DNA of 64,000 nt from Streptomyces carminius (GCF_002794255.1 NZ_PGGW01000038.1:62001-126000); one strand, 5' to 3'; positions 52,802 to 62,179 are shown, counted from the first letter of the stretch. Notes: generated by a model not told the origin, from the letters alone. Numbers and translations are program-made.

Positions 52802-54085
52802 TCAGCCGTCGGCCAGCGCCTCCCGCAGCAGCCCCGTGACGCGTTCCAGCCCGGCCCGCCGGCTCAGCCGCCGCTCGGCGTACGCCCGGCCCCGCTCGCC
52901 CAGCTCCGCGCAGCGCTCCGGATCGCCCGCCAGCGAGCGGACCGCGGACAGCAGGGCCCCGGGGTCCTCCGGCGGCACCACCACCCCGCCCGCCGAGTGC
53001 TCCACCTCCCGCGCGGTGCCGCTGGCGGCGGCCACCGAGGCGAGAACGGGCCGGCCCGCGGTGAAGTACGAGGTCAGCTTGGAGGGCAGGCTCATGTCCA
53101 GCACCGACGCCTTCTGGGTGACGGCCAGCACGTCCGCGGCGGCCAGGATCTCGGGGAACTCCTCGTCGCCGGCGGGCGGCAGGAAGGCCAGCGACCGCAC
53201 CCCCTCGGCCAGCCCCAGCAGCCGCTCGCGCTGGTGGCCGTCACCCATCAGCACGATCCGCACGCCGCCCCGTCCGTCGCCGTCGCTCCCGCCGTCTCCG
53301 CCGTCACCGGTGCCTTCGGCGTCGGCGAGCCGGGCGGTCTCCACCAGGACCTCCAGACCCTGCTTGAGCCCCATGTTCCCGGAGTGCAGCACCACCGTGG
53401 TGTCGTCGGTCCAGCCCAGCCGGGCCCTGGTCCGCGCGCGGTCGCCGCTGGGGGCGCGCACATGCGTCCAGTTGGGCACCACCCGCACCCGCTCGCGCGG
53501 CACGCCCATCGCCGCCACCCGTTCCGTGAACGACTCGTGCACCACCCCGACCAGCGCGGCCGAGCGCAGCACCCGGGCCTCCAGGCCCCCGGCCAGGGCG
53601 GCGAACCGGCCGGCGCCGCTCATCCCGCTCTGCCCGGCCGCCGCGCCCATCAGGTCCTGGACGACCACCACGTGCGGCACACCCGCCCGCCGCGCGAGCC
53701 GGGCGCCGAGCACACCCCCGGCCAGCGAGGGCAACTGGCTGAGCACCACGTCCGGGCGGACCCGCGGCGGTGCCAGCAGCCCGTGCGTCAGGATGCTCGC
53801 CTCGAACAGCCCCCGTCGCACGGCGGTCTGACGGGCCGGTACCGTATGGCGGCGGCGGTGGACGGTGACCCCCTGCCGGGTCTCGCGCAGCCGCCACCTG
53901 CCCCGGTAGTCCTCGTGCACACGCCACGCCGGGTAGTGGGGCATCCCGGCGAGCACGTGCGTGTCGGCGCCCGAGGCGGCCAGGTGCTCGGCGATCTGCG
54001 TCGAGTACGGGCCGATTCCGGCGTGCTCCGGCGCGTAGTTGGTCGAGACCACGAGCACACGGCGGCCCGCGAAAGAGTCCAGCAC
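52802..54085 (-). CDS. GT4 glycosyltransferase, WbuB-like
   Basis: The protein has 427 aa from ATG 54085. N-terminus VLVVSTNYAPEHAGIGPYSTQIAEHLAASG, then MPHYPAWRVHEDYRGRWR and HVVVVQDLMGAAA are typical of WcaI/WbuB-type enzymes (often N-acetylfucosamine or colanic acid fucosyl transfer). The C-terminal half has VVLHSGNMGLKQGLEVLVE and LPSKLTSYFTAGRPVLASV. A low-complexity GDGGDGGSDGDG insert sits near residue 280. It is transcribed against the main operon direction. Confidence 0.92.
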   Translation of the reverse strand: MLDSFAGRRVLVVSTNYAPEHAGIGPYSTQIAEHLAASGADTHVLAGMPHYPAWRVHEDYRGRWRLRETRQGVTVHRRRHTVPARQTAVRRGLFEASILTHGLLAPPRVRPDVVLSQLPSLAGGVLGARLARRAGVPHVVVVQDLMGAAAGQSGMSGAGRFAALAGGLEARVLRSAALVGVVHESFTERVAAMGVPRERVRVVPNWTHVRAPSGDRARTRARLGWTDDTTVVLHSGNMGLKQGLEVLVETARLADAEGTGDGGDGGSDGDGRGGVRIVLMGDGHQRERLLGLAEGVRSLAFLPPAGDEEFPEILAAADVLAVTQKASVLDMSLPSKLTSYFTAGRPVLASVAAASGTAREVEHSAGGVVVPPEDPGALLSAVRSLAGDPERCAELGERGRAYAERRLSRRAGLERVTGLLREALADG

Positions 54086-54262
54086 TGCTGTTCCCCCTCC
54101 GAAATAGCGGTCATCCTAGGCGTCCGCGGACCGGCGCGGTGCCGGATCGGACGGGACACCGGACGGGACACCGGACGGGAGAAGGCACCAGAACACGGCC
54201 CCGCCCGCCGCCGTCCCACGGATTGTGGGGCCGGCCGGCGGACGGGGGGAGGAGAACCGGCC

Positions 54263-55882
54263 ATGTCCGACAGGGAACCGGCCCGCGGCGGCGGACCCCC
54301 ACGACACGCGGAACGGCGCAGCGTGCCCGCACTGTGCCTGTGGACCGTGGTGCTCGTCCTGCTGCTGCCCGCGCTGGTGCTGTACGGGCAGCAGGTGCGC
54401 CCCGGTGCCGCGCTCGCCCTGCAGTGCGTGGTCGTCGTCCACACCGGGACGGCGCTGGCCCGGGTGCTGACCGACCCCCGGGTACGGGTCGTGGCCTTCG
54501 GCTTCTGGCTCTTCTGCTACGTCTGGCTGGGCCTGGCGGCGCTGGCCATGGTCGCCACCGAGGCCTACCCGTGGGGTTTCGCCGTCGATCCCGGCACCGC
54601 CTTCGGCGCGGCCGCCGTGGTGGAGGCCGGGCTGCTCGCCTACAGCGGCGGCGCGGCCCTGGCCGGACGGCGGCCGGGCGCCACCCCCGCCACCCCCGGT
54701 GCTTCCGGTGCCCCCGGCGTCCTGGAGCCGCTGCTCGCCCGCCGGGTGACGCCCTTACGGGTCCTGCTGCTGTGCGGGCTCGCGCTGCTGCTGGCCGCCG
54801 TCCTGGTGCCCGCCCAGGGCGGCCTGGCGGTGTTCTTCCAGAGCCGCCAGGCCGTCAACGAGGCGGCGGCGCAGAGCGTGCCGGGCGCCGCCGCCGACCA
54901 GGCGCTGGCGGCGTGGAGCCTGTCGGTCCCGGCGTTCTGGGCGCTGGTCGCGCTGCTGTACGTGCCCCGGGCCGGGAACGGTGACCGGACCCTGCGCGGA
55001 CTGCGGTGGATCCTCCTGCCGGTCCTCCTCGCGCTGAACGTGGTGGTGAACAACCCCGTCAGCCAGCCGCGCTTCTGGGCCGGCACGGTACTGCTGACGA
55101 TCCTGTTCGGCACCTCCCTGCTGCGCCGGCCGCGCGCCTTCCGGATCGGCGCGGTGGCCGTCACCGTCGCGGTGCTCACGGTCTTCCCGTACGGCGACTA
55201 CTTCCGCCACGACAAGCGCCGGCCGGTCGAGGTCGTCTCACTCGCCGAGCAGTTCACCTCCAACGGCGACTACGACGCCTTCCAGCAGATCGCCACCGGA
55301 CTGGACCACGTACGGGAGAACGGCCACTCGCCCGGCGCCGCGCCGGGGCCGCCGCTGTTCTTCGTGCCGCGCGCGGTGTGGCCCGACAAGCCCGAGGACA
55401 GCGGGATCCTGCTGGCCCGGCACGCGGGCTACTCCTTCGAGAACCTCTCCGCGCCGCTGTGGATCGAGACCTACATGTGGGCCGGGTTCCCCGGCGTCGT
55501 CGCCTTCTTCGCCCTCTTCGGCGCCGTGAGCCGGCGGATCGACGGCATCCGCGACCGGCTGCGGGAGCACGGCGGCACCCTGGCGGCGCTGGCCGTGCCC
55601 GCGTTCGGCTTCTACCAGCTCATCCTGCTGCGCGGCAGCCTCATGTTCGTCATGGGACCGCTGGCCCTGCTGATCGCCGTGCCCCTGCTCGTCACCGCCG
55701 GCGTGCGCCGCCGCCGGCCCGCCCCGCCGCCCGGCGGCGGGTCCGCCGGGGGCCGCGCCGGAACCCCGGCCGGTCCCGCGCCACCGGCGGCGTACGAGCC
55801 GCCCGCGCCCGCACGGGTGCCGGTGTCCGCCGCACGGCGCACCGTCCCCTCACCTCCGTCCACGGGAGAAGCACGCACGTGA
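54263..55882 (+). CDS. Multi-pass membrane protein, candidate Wzy-type polymerase
   Basis: The protein has 539 aa from ATG 54263 with GGGGGAGGAG upstream. About 10-11 hydrophobic segments and a large extracytoplasmic loop (FPYGDYFRHDKRRPVEVV ... FFVPRAVWPDKPEDSGILL) match O-antigen polymerase-like proteins of Gram-positive bacteria. The Pro/Ala-rich C-terminal tail of about 60 residues is not conserved. Its place directly before Wzz-like and flippase genes supports a polymerase. Sequence alone cannot prove it. Confidence 0.78.
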   Translation: MSDREPARGGGPPRHAERRSVPALCLWTVVLVLLLPALVLYGQQVRPGAALALQCVVVVHTGTALARVLTDPRVRVVAFGFWLFCYVWLGLAALAMVATEAYPWGFAVDPGTAFGAAAVVEAGLLAYSGGAALAGRRPGATPATPGASGAPGVLEPLLARRVTPLRVLLLCGLALLLAAVLVPAQGGLAVFFQSRQAVNEAAAQSVPGAAADQALAAWSLSVPAFWALVALLYVPRAGNGDRTLRGLRWILLPVLLALNVVVNNPVSQPRFWAGTVLLTILFGTSLLRRPRAFRIGAVAVTVAVLTVFPYGDYFRHDKRRPVEVVSLAEQFTSNGDYDAFQQIATGLDHVRENGHSPGAAPGPPLFFVPRAVWPDKPEDSGILLARHAGYSFENLSAPLWIETYMWAGFPGVVAFFALFGAVSRRIDGIRDRLREHGGTLAALAVPAFGFYQLILLRGSLMFVMGPLALLIAVPLLVTAGVRRRRPAPPPGGGSAGGRAGTPAGPAPPAAYEPPAPARVPVSAARRTVPSPPSTGEART

Positions 55883-57690
55883 GCCACACCGACCCCGTCC
55901 CGCGCGAGCCCGACCAGCTCCGCGACCAGTTGCGCAGGCTCTTCCGCCACCGCGCCGCCATCGTGCTCGGCCTGCTGCTGGGCGTCCTCGCCGGCGGTGC
56001 CTTATCGGCCGCCGGCGGGACGGAGTACACCGCCACCGGCGAGGTCGTCGTGCAGCCCGTCGGCGCCGGCCTCCCGGAGAGCGGCGGGATACCCGCCGAC
56101 CGGCAGCTCAGCATGGCCACCGAGCGGCAGGTCGCGGGCAGCGCGGCGGTCGCCGCACGGGCCGCGAGGGCCCTGGGCGGCCGGACCGACCCGGCGGGCC
56201 TCCGGCGCGGCCTGCGGGTGAGCAACCCGCCCGAGACGCATCTGCTGGAGTTCGCCTACACCGCGGACTCGCCGCGCACGGCCGTCCGGCGGGCCGACGC
56301 CTTCGTACGGGCCTACCTCGACCACCGCGAGGAGACCGCCGAGCGCCGTGTCGAGAGCATCCTCACCGGACTCTCCGAGGAACTCGAACCCCTGCTGGCA
56401 CGGCGCGCCGAACTGGACCGGCGGATCGCGGACGCGGACGGGGCGGTGGCCCGGGAGAGCGCCCGGGCCGAGCGCGAGACCCTGGGCGCCCGGATCGCCG
56501 ATCTCCAGGGCCGCGTCAGCGCCCTGCGGTCCCTGGACACCTCGCCCGGCGACGTGGTGCGCGAGGGGGAGGTGCCCGAGGCGCCGTCCGGCCCCGGGGC
56601 GGCGGCGCTGATCGCCGTGGGGGCGGTCGTCGGGCTGGCCGGCGGGCTGGTGGCAGCCTGGCTCCGTTCCCTGCTCGACCCCCGGGTGCGCTCCGCCGCC
56701 GAGGCGCGCGACGCGCTGGGCGCGCCGGTGCTGGGCACCCTGCCGCGGCGGCGGGGCAGCACGGGAACCCTGGAGGTCGGCCCGGTGCGCGGCGGCGAGC
56801 GCGCCGAGACGTACCGGGCGATCGCCTTCCGGGTGCTGCGCCATCCGCGGCTGGCGCGGCCCGGCAGCCTGCTGGTCGTCTCCGCGCGGGAGCACGCCGA
56901 GGCCGTCTCCACCGCGGTCAACCTCGCCGCCGCCCTGGCGGAGACCGGCAGCGGCGTCCTGCTGGTCGAGGCCGATCCGCGCGCGCCGGAGGTGGCCGGG
57001 AGGGTGCCCGTGCGCGGCGGTGCCGGTGAGCGGCCCGGGGCGGACTGGCCCGGCGGGACGCGGCTGACGGTGGACGCGGACACCGCCGGAACCCTCGAAC
57101 TCGTTCCGGGGCGCGCGGTCCCCGACGCGACCCGGGCGCTGAACTCCCCGGAGCTCGCCCGGCTGCTGACCGGACCGGAGGACGGCGACGGCACCGGGAA
57201 CGACGGCACCGGGAACGACGGCACTGGGAACGGGACCGCGGGGAGTTCCACCGGAGGGAGATACACGGTGGCCCTCACCAGGCCGCTGCTGTCCCACGCG
57301 GACGGCCTGGCCGTCGCCGGTGCCGTACGCGGTGTGCTGGTGGTCTGCGTCCCGGACCGCACCCGCCGGGAGGACCTGGAGCGGGTACGGGAGCTGGTCG
57401 CCTCCGTGGGAGGGCACGTCGTGGGCGCGGTGCTGCACCCGGGCGGCGGCGCCCGGCCCGTGGGCGGGCGTACGGGCCGGTGGCCCGTACGCCTGGCGGA
57501 ACGGCTGCCGCTCCGTCTGCCGGGCCGGGCGCGCCGGGGTCCCGGGTCCGCCGCGGCCGATCCGTCCCCGCGCAGCGCGCCGGGGGAACCGGGGGAGCAC
57601 CCCACCGTTCCGGCGGACGCCGGGTCCGGTGTGCCCGGCCCGGACGGACCCCGGGCGCGTACCGGTGACGACACCGCCCTGCGCGCATGA
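55879..57690 (+). CDS. Wzz-like chain-length protein fused to a degenerate tyrosine-kinase domain
   Basis: The protein has 603 aa from GTG 55879. Two transmembrane helices (27-46 and about 241-262) flank a periplasmic coiled-coil domain, as in Wzz/CapA-type proteins. The C-terminal BY-kinase-like domain starts near 270. Walker A should read GxxxxGKST; here residues 333-350 read VVSAREHAEAVSTAVNLA, with Val at the Lys position and no glycines. Walker A' reads LLVEADPRAP (361-370). No C-terminal Tyr cluster exists. The protein is probably a copolymerase without kinase activity. Residues near 435-448 are a three-copy TGND repeat. Confidence 0.85.
   Translation: MSHTDPVPREPDQLRDQLRRLFRHRAAIVLGLLLGVLAGGALSAAGGTEYTATGEVVVQPVGAGLPESGGIPADRQLSMATERQVAGSAAVAARAARALGGRTDPAGLRRGLRVSNPPETHLLEFAYTADSPRTAVRRADAFVRAYLDHREETAERRVESILTGLSEELEPLLARRAELDRRIADADGAVARESARAERETLGARIADLQGRVSALRSLDTSPGDVVREGEVPEAPSGPGAAALIAVGAVVGLAGGLVAAWLRSLLDPRVRSAAEARDALGAPVLGTLPRRRGSTGTLEVGPVRGGERAETYRAIAFRVLRHPRLARPGSLLVVSAREHAEAVSTAVNLAAALAETGSGVLLVEADPRAPEVAGRVPVRGGAGERPGADWPGGTRLTVDADTAGTLELVPGRAVPDATRALNSPELARLLTGPEDGDGTGNDGTGNDGTGNGTAGSSTGGRYTVALTRPLLSHADGLAVAGAVRGVLVVCVPDRTRREDLERVRELVASVGGHVVGAVLHPGGGARPVGGRTGRWPVRLAERLPLRLPGRARRGPGSAAADPSPRSAPGEPGEHPTVPADAGSGVPGPDGPRARTGDDTALRA
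57186..57235 (+). repeat. Three-copy 15-bp repeat encoding GTGND
   Basis: GGCACCGGGAACGAC and close variants repeat about three times in frame within the Wzz-like gene, a linker prone to length change. It is not a CRISPR or regulatory repeat. Confidence 0.8.
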
Positions 57691-59309
57691 CCGGCGTCCG
57701 TCCCGTCCCGGCCGGCGGCACGGGCGGTACCGGGGCCGGGAGCGACGCCCCGGGGGATGCCCCGGAAGGCGCCGCGCAAGGCACCCCGGGAGGTGCCGGG
57801 CCCTCCGGCCGGGGAGTCGCCGCCACGGTGCGCGGCGGCTGGTTCGGCTTCGCGGGCTCGGCGGTGAACGCGCTGTTCGGTTTCGCCCTGGTCGCCGTCG
57901 TCACCCGCGGACTCGGCGCGCACGGGGCCGGAGCGGTCTTCGCCGGTGTCGCCGCGTTCACCATCGTGAGCAACGCCTGCAAGCTGGGCGCCGACACCGC
58001 GCTGGTGCGCTTCGTCTCCCGCGATCTGGAGCTCACCGGCGGAGCCGGGGTGCCCGCCCTGCTGCGCACCGCCGTGCCGCCCGCCCTGGCCGCTTCCGCG
58101 GCGGCCATGGCGGCGGTGCTGCTGGCACCGGGGTCGGCGGCCTGGCTGCTGCCCGGGCTGCCGGACGGCCAGGCGGCGGCGGTGCTGCGGCTGTTCGCGG
58201 TCTTCCTGCCGGTGACGACCGTGTCGCTGGTCCTGCTCGGGGCCACCCGGGGCTACGGCTCGGTGGTGCCCTTCGTGGGTGTGGAGCAGATGGGCAAGCC
58301 CGTGCTGCGGGTCGCCGTCGCCCTGCCGGTGGCGCTTCTGGCGCCGGGCGTGGTGGCGCTGTCCGCCGCCTGGCTGGCGCCCGCGCTGCCGGCCGCGGCG
58401 GTGGTCTGGCTGGCGCTGCGCCGGTCGCGTGCCGCGCACCCCGGCACACCGGGGACGCCACCGGTCACCCCGGGCGAGTTCTGGTCCTTCGCCGGACCGC
58501 GCGCCCTGTCCTCGGTCTTCGACATCGCCGCCGTGTGGATCGGGGTGGTCCTGCTGTCGGTGCTGGGCACCAGCGCCGAGGCCGGGATCTACACCGCGGT
58601 CGGCCGGCTGGTGACCGCCGGCACCCTGCTCCAGCTCGCCGTCCGGCTGGCGGTCGCCGCCCAGCTCAGCCGGCTGCTCGCGGGCGGCCACCGGCCGGAG
58701 GCGGAACGGCTGCACCGGCTGTCCACCCGCTGGATCGTGCTGTTCTCCTGGCCGCTGTTCGTGTATCTGGCGGCCTTCCCCCGCACCGTGCTGTCGCTGT
58801 TCGGGGAGGGGTTCGACGACGGCGCCACGGGACTGGTGGTGCTGGCGGCGGCCTGCGCGGTCAACGTCGGGGTCGGCAACGCGCAGACCGTCATCCTGAT
58901 GGCCGGCCGCAGTGTGTGGAACCTCGCGGTCGCCGGCGCCGGGTTCGCCGTCCAGCTCGGTCTGGGCTTCTGGCTGGTACCGCGGTACGGGGTGGCGGGC
59001 GCGGCCGTCGCCTGGGGGCTGGCGATCGTGGTGGACAACGTGGCCTCGGCACTGCTGGTGCGCCACCGGCTGGGCTTCCGCACGGTCGACCGCGGCTATC
59101 TGTGCGCCGCCGCCGTCGCCTTCGCGGCCGTCGCCCCCCTCGTGCTCGGTGTGCGGCTGACCGGCGGCGACACCGTACCGGCCGCTTCCCTGGGCATGGC
59201 TTTGACGGTTTGTGCCTTCACCGTCACCGTCTGGCGCTATCGTGTGCCGCTGGGGACGGGGGAGTTCTTCCGGGTGCTGCGCAAGGGCGGGAAAGGGAAC
59301 TCACGGTGA
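57687..59309 (+). CDS. Polysaccharide flippase (Wzx/MATE-type)
   Basis: The protein has 540 aa from ATG 57687 (ATGA overlap). The N-terminal 40 residues are Gly/Ala/Pro-rich and cytoplasmic. Twelve to fourteen hydrophobic segments follow, starting GWFGFAGSAVNALFGFALVAVVTRGLG, with VFAGVAAFTIVSNACKLGADTALVRFVSR, the usual oligosaccharide-flippase pattern. It would export the lipid-linked repeat unit. The next gene starts near or over its stop. Confidence 0.92.
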   Translation: MTGVRPVPAGGTGGTGAGSDAPGDAPEGAAQGTPGGAGPSGRGVAATVRGGWFGFAGSAVNALFGFALVAVVTRGLGAHGAGAVFAGVAAFTIVSNACKLGADTALVRFVSRDLELTGGAGVPALLRTAVPPALAASAAAMAAVLLAPGSAAWLLPGLPDGQAAAVLRLFAVFLPVTTVSLVLLGATRGYGSVVPFVGVEQMGKPVLRVAVALPVALLAPGVVALSAAWLAPALPAAAVVWLALRRSRAAHPGTPGTPPVTPGEFWSFAGPRALSSVFDIAAVWIGVVLLSVLGTSAEAGIYTAVGRLVTAGTLLQLAVRLAVAAQLSRLLAGGHRPEAERLHRLSTRWIVLFSWPLFVYLAAFPRTVLSLFGEGFDDGATGLVVLAAACAVNVGVGNAQTVILMAGRSVWNLAVAGAGFAVQLGLGFWLVPRYGVAGAAVAWGLAIVVDNVASALLVRHRLGFRTVDRGYLCAAAVAFAAVAPLVLGVRLTGGDTVPAASLGMALTVCAFTVTVWRYRVPLGTGEFFRVLRKGGKGNSR

Positions 59310-59404
59310 ACACGGATGTGGCGTCCGTGTCCGCCGCCGCAGCCGGCGGACACGGCTCCCGCCTCGCCCCACCCGTACTCGCCATGTGCTTCCAGGGGGG
59401 AACC

Positions 59405-60952
59405 ATGCGCAGGAGAAGATCCGTCAGAACACTGCTCGCCGCCGTCATGCTCGGCCTGGCCTCGACGGCCCTGGGTGCGGGACCGGCCCAGGCGGCGGGC
59501 GAAACCACACTCACCGCCGATCCGCTCAGCACCTGGCAGACCGACGGCATCGTATGGGCGTTGACCTACGCCAAGGGCGTCGTCTACGTGGGAGGCACGT
59601 TCGGCAACATCCGGCCGCCCGGCACCTCCCCCGGCAGCTCACGCGAGCTGCCCCGCAGGAACTTCGCGGCGTTCGACGCCGACACCGGTCAGCCGCTGCC
59701 GTGCGCGCCGGCCTTCACCGGGGGAAGCGGAACGGTCCGGGCCCTGAAGGCCTCGCCCGACGGGGAGGTCCTCTACATCGGCGGCTCCTTCGGGAGCGCC
59801 GGGGGAGTGGGACGCGCCAACACCGCCGCCCTCGACACCGACGACTGCACCATCGACGACGACTGGCGGCCCACCGTATCCTCGACGGTCCGGGCCATCG
59901 ACGTCACCGACACCACGGTCTACCTCGGTGGCCAGTTCTCCACCGTGCAGGGCCAGCCCCGGGAACGCGTCGCGGCCCTGCGCCGCGACAGCACCCTGCT
60001 GCCCTTCCGCGCCGTGATCGAGGGCTCGTCCATCTCCAACGACCCCACCCCGGGTATCAACGCCATCACCGTCGCCCCGCACCTGAACAAGGTCATCATC
60101 GGCGGCCGGTTCACCTCGGTGAACGGCAGTCTGTTCAACAGCGTGCACGGGCTGGTCGGCCTGGACGCGACCACCGGCGAGATCGTCCACCGCTTCACCG
60201 GCTGGATCCCCCGCCGCTCCGCGGTCAAGGGGCTCGTCAACGACGGCACGAATTTCTACCTCGCCGCCGAGGGCACCGGCGGCGGGGTCTTCGACGGCCG
60301 CGCGGCGGGCCGGCTCTCCGACGGCGAACTGCTGTGGAAGGACACCTGCCTGGGCGCCACCCAGGCCGTCGTGCCCTGGCAGGGCGTGCTCTACAGCGGT
60401 TCCCACGCGCACAACTGCTCCTCGACGCCGGGCGGCTTCCCGGAGCACAACAACCGCCAGCACCTGCTGGCCCAGTCGATCGCCGACGAGACGATCCTGC
60501 CGTGGTTCCCGGACACCAACGACGGCATCGGCGAACAGATCGGCCCGCGTGCCATGGTGATGGCCGAGGCCGAGGGCATCCTGTGGACCGGCGGCGAGTT
60601 CACCACCGTCAACGACCGGCCGCAGCAGGGGCTGACCCGCTTCGCGGCGGGACCCGACACCGAGGCCCCGCAGGTGCCGATCCTGAGCGGCACCAGCACC
60701 TCCCCGGGGGAGGTCACCCTCAGCTGGCGGGCCTCGTGGGACCGGGACGACGGCACACTGACCTACCGGATCCACCGGGACGGCACTTATCTGACCTCCG
60801 TCGAGGCGGAGTCGCGCCACTGGGACCGGCCCGTGATCACCTTCACCGACACCGTGGAGCCGGGTACGACCCACCGGTACTCGCTGGAGGTCACCGACGG
60901 CACCAATCTCTCGGGCCGCAACGGCCCCGTGTACGTGACAGCCGGCAACTGA
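59405..60952 (+). CDS. Secreted beta-propeller/FN3 protein
   Basis: The protein has 515 aa from ATG 59405 (AGGGGGG upstream); GTG 59306, in frame and overlapping the flippase stop, is an alternative. A Sec signal peptide ends near GPAQA (about 30). At least five repeats share the motif VYVGGTFGNI, LYIGGSFGSAGG, VYLGGQFSTVQG, VIIGGRFTSVNG and LWTGGEFTTVND, indicating a beta-propeller. A C-terminal FN3 domain (about 425-515, EAPQVPILSGTSTSPGEVTLSW) follows. It may bind or shape the exported polymer; no enzyme motif was seen. Confidence 0.85.
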   Translation: MRRRRSVRTLLAAVMLGLASTALGAGPAQAAGETTLTADPLSTWQTDGIVWALTYAKGVVYVGGTFGNIRPPGTSPGSSRELPRRNFAAFDADTGQPLPCAPAFTGGSGTVRALKASPDGEVLYIGGSFGSAGGVGRANTAALDTDDCTIDDDWRPTVSSTVRAIDVTDTTVYLGGQFSTVQGQPRERVAALRRDSTLLPFRAVIEGSSISNDPTPGINAITVAPHLNKVIIGGRFTSVNGSLFNSVHGLVGLDATTGEIVHRFTGWIPRRSAVKGLVNDGTNFYLAAEGTGGGVFDGRAAGRLSDGELLWKDTCLGATQAVVPWQGVLYSGSHAHNCSSTPGGFPEHNNRQHLLAQSIADETILPWFPDTNDGIGEQIGPRAMVMAEAEGILWTGGEFTTVNDRPQQGLTRFAAGPDTEAPQVPILSGTSTSPGEVTLSWRASWDRDDGTLTYRIHRDGTYLTSVEAESRHWDRPVITFTDTVEPGTTHRYSLEVTDGTNLSGRNGPVYVTAGN

Positions 60953-60975
60953 CCGCACGCCGAGGAGAACAGCGG

Positions 60976-61434
60976 ATGACACATCGAGTGGGCTACGCGC
61001 CCGGGGTCTACGACTTATTCCACATCGGGCACCTCAACATCCTGCGGCACGCCAGGAGCCGGTGCGACTACCTGGTGGCCGGCGTGGTGTCGGACGAGAT
61101 GGCCCGGGCGGCCAAGGGCCGCTCCCCGGTCGTCCCGCTCACCGAACGGCTGGAGATCGTCCGCAGCATCCGCTTCGTGGACGCGGCGTTCGTGGAGACG
61201 GTGCCCGACAAGCTGGAGACCTGGCGGCAGGTCCGCTTCGACGTCATCTTCAAGGGCGACGACTGGCGGGGCACGGAGAAGGGGGAGAGGCTGGAGCGGG
61301 ACTTCGCCGGAGTCGGCGTCGACGTCGTGTACTTCCCCTACACCGTGCACACCTCCAGCACCCTGCTGCGCCGGGCCCTGGACGGGATCGCGGGCCCCGC
61401 CGGGCCGGCGGCGGAGTCGACGGAGTCGGCCTGA
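60976..61434 (+). CDS. TagD/RfaE-like cytidylyltransferase
   Basis: The protein has 152 aa from ATG 60976 with GAGGAG upstream. The nucleotidyltransferase signature is VGYAPGVYDLFHIGHLNIL (4-22), with the HxGH motif, and the end motif YTVHTSSTLLRR matches the ISTTxI-type block of glycerol-3-phosphate cytidylyltransferases. It should activate a polyol- or aminoalcohol-phosphate as the CDP derivative. It is next to a CDP-alcohol phosphotransferase, its logical partner. Confidence 0.9.
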   Translation: MTHRVGYAPGVYDLFHIGHLNILRHARSRCDYLVAGVVSDEMARAAKGRSPVVPLTERLEIVRSIRFVDAAFVETVPDKLETWRQVRFDVIFKGDDWRGTEKGERLERDFAGVGVDVVYFPYTVHTSSTLLRRALDGIAGPAGPAAESTESA

Positions 61435-61465
61435 CCGCCGAAGCGGCCCCGGCCGCCGGGCCGGG

Positions 61466-62179
61466 TCAGCGGGTCAGGGCGGACAACTCCCGGTACCACT
61501 TCACCAGGAACGCCGCCATGAACAGCAGATGGGCGGCGAGCAGCACGCAGTACAGCGCCACGAACAGCCCGCGGACGCCGAGGAAGAGGAACACCGCGCA
61601 GAACACCCCGTAGTCCACGGGCAGCAGGGCGACCGAGCGGAGGGTGGAGGGCGGCGCCGCGGGGGCGGGCCGCTCCACCCTCCGCTTCAGCTGCTCGGTG
61701 AGGATGCCGCCGAAGAAGACCAGCACGGCGGCGAACTGGAAGGCGACGGGAATGAGCAGGTACACCGGGTCGGAGAAGCCGAAGTACCGGTGGAACGAGA
61801 CCAGTACCGCCATGTGGAGCGCCAGCATCTTCGCGCAGTCCACCACGTGGTCCAGCCACTCGCCGGCCGGGCTGCCCGTCCCCGTCAGCCGGGCGAGCTG
61901 CCCGTCGGCCGAGTCCAGGGCGAAGCCCACCACCAGCGCGGCGAACACCCCGGCCGCCAGGGCGTGCGACGGCGGCAGGGCGGCGATCAGCCCGATCCCG
62001 GTGAACGTGGAGACCGCGCTCGCCAGGGTGACCTGGTTGGGCGTCAGGCGCGCGGCGTAGGCGGCCGCGGCCAGTAACCGGCCCGCCGGCCGGTTGACGT
62101 ACCGCGAGTACAGCGACACCCCCCTGGCTGATTTCTGCGCAGCCGACAACCGCTCCACCGCGTAACCGAACCGGCTCAC
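61466..62179 (-). CDS. CDP-alcohol phosphatidyltransferase-family membrane enzyme
   Basis: The protein has 237 aa from GTG 62179 with GGGGGGAAA upstream. The complete catalytic motif D-x2-DG-x2-AR-x8-G-x3-D-x3-D is present: DSADGQLARLTGTGSPAG followed by EWLDHVVD. About five or six membrane helices surround it. It transfers an alcohol phosphate from a CDP-alcohol to a lipid or glycan acceptor. It faces the cytidylyltransferase convergently. A longer frame to 62431 would overlap the divergent gene and was not used. Confidence 0.9.
   Translation of the reverse strand: MSRFGYAVERLSAAQKSARGVSLYSRYVNRPAGRLLAAAAYAARLTPNQVTLASAVSTFTGIGLIAALPPSHALAAGVFAALVVGFALDSADGQLARLTGTGSPAGEWLDHVVDCAKMLALHMAVLVSFHRYFGFSDPVYLLIPVAFQFAAVLVFFGGILTEQLKRRVERPAPAAPPSTLRSVALLPVDYGVFCAVFLFLGVRGLFVALYCVLLAAHLLFMAAFLVKWYRELSALTR

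Noticed and set aside
51689..55882. A 1397-codon open frame on the plus strand
   Set aside because: Its first part runs out of frame through the GT4 gene and antisense to the convergent GT4 gene; only the part from 54263 is coding. High GC removes stop codons in shadow frames.
57186..57235. Short repeats as a CRISPR-like array
   Set aside because: They are in-frame 15-bp units without spacers inside a protein linker.
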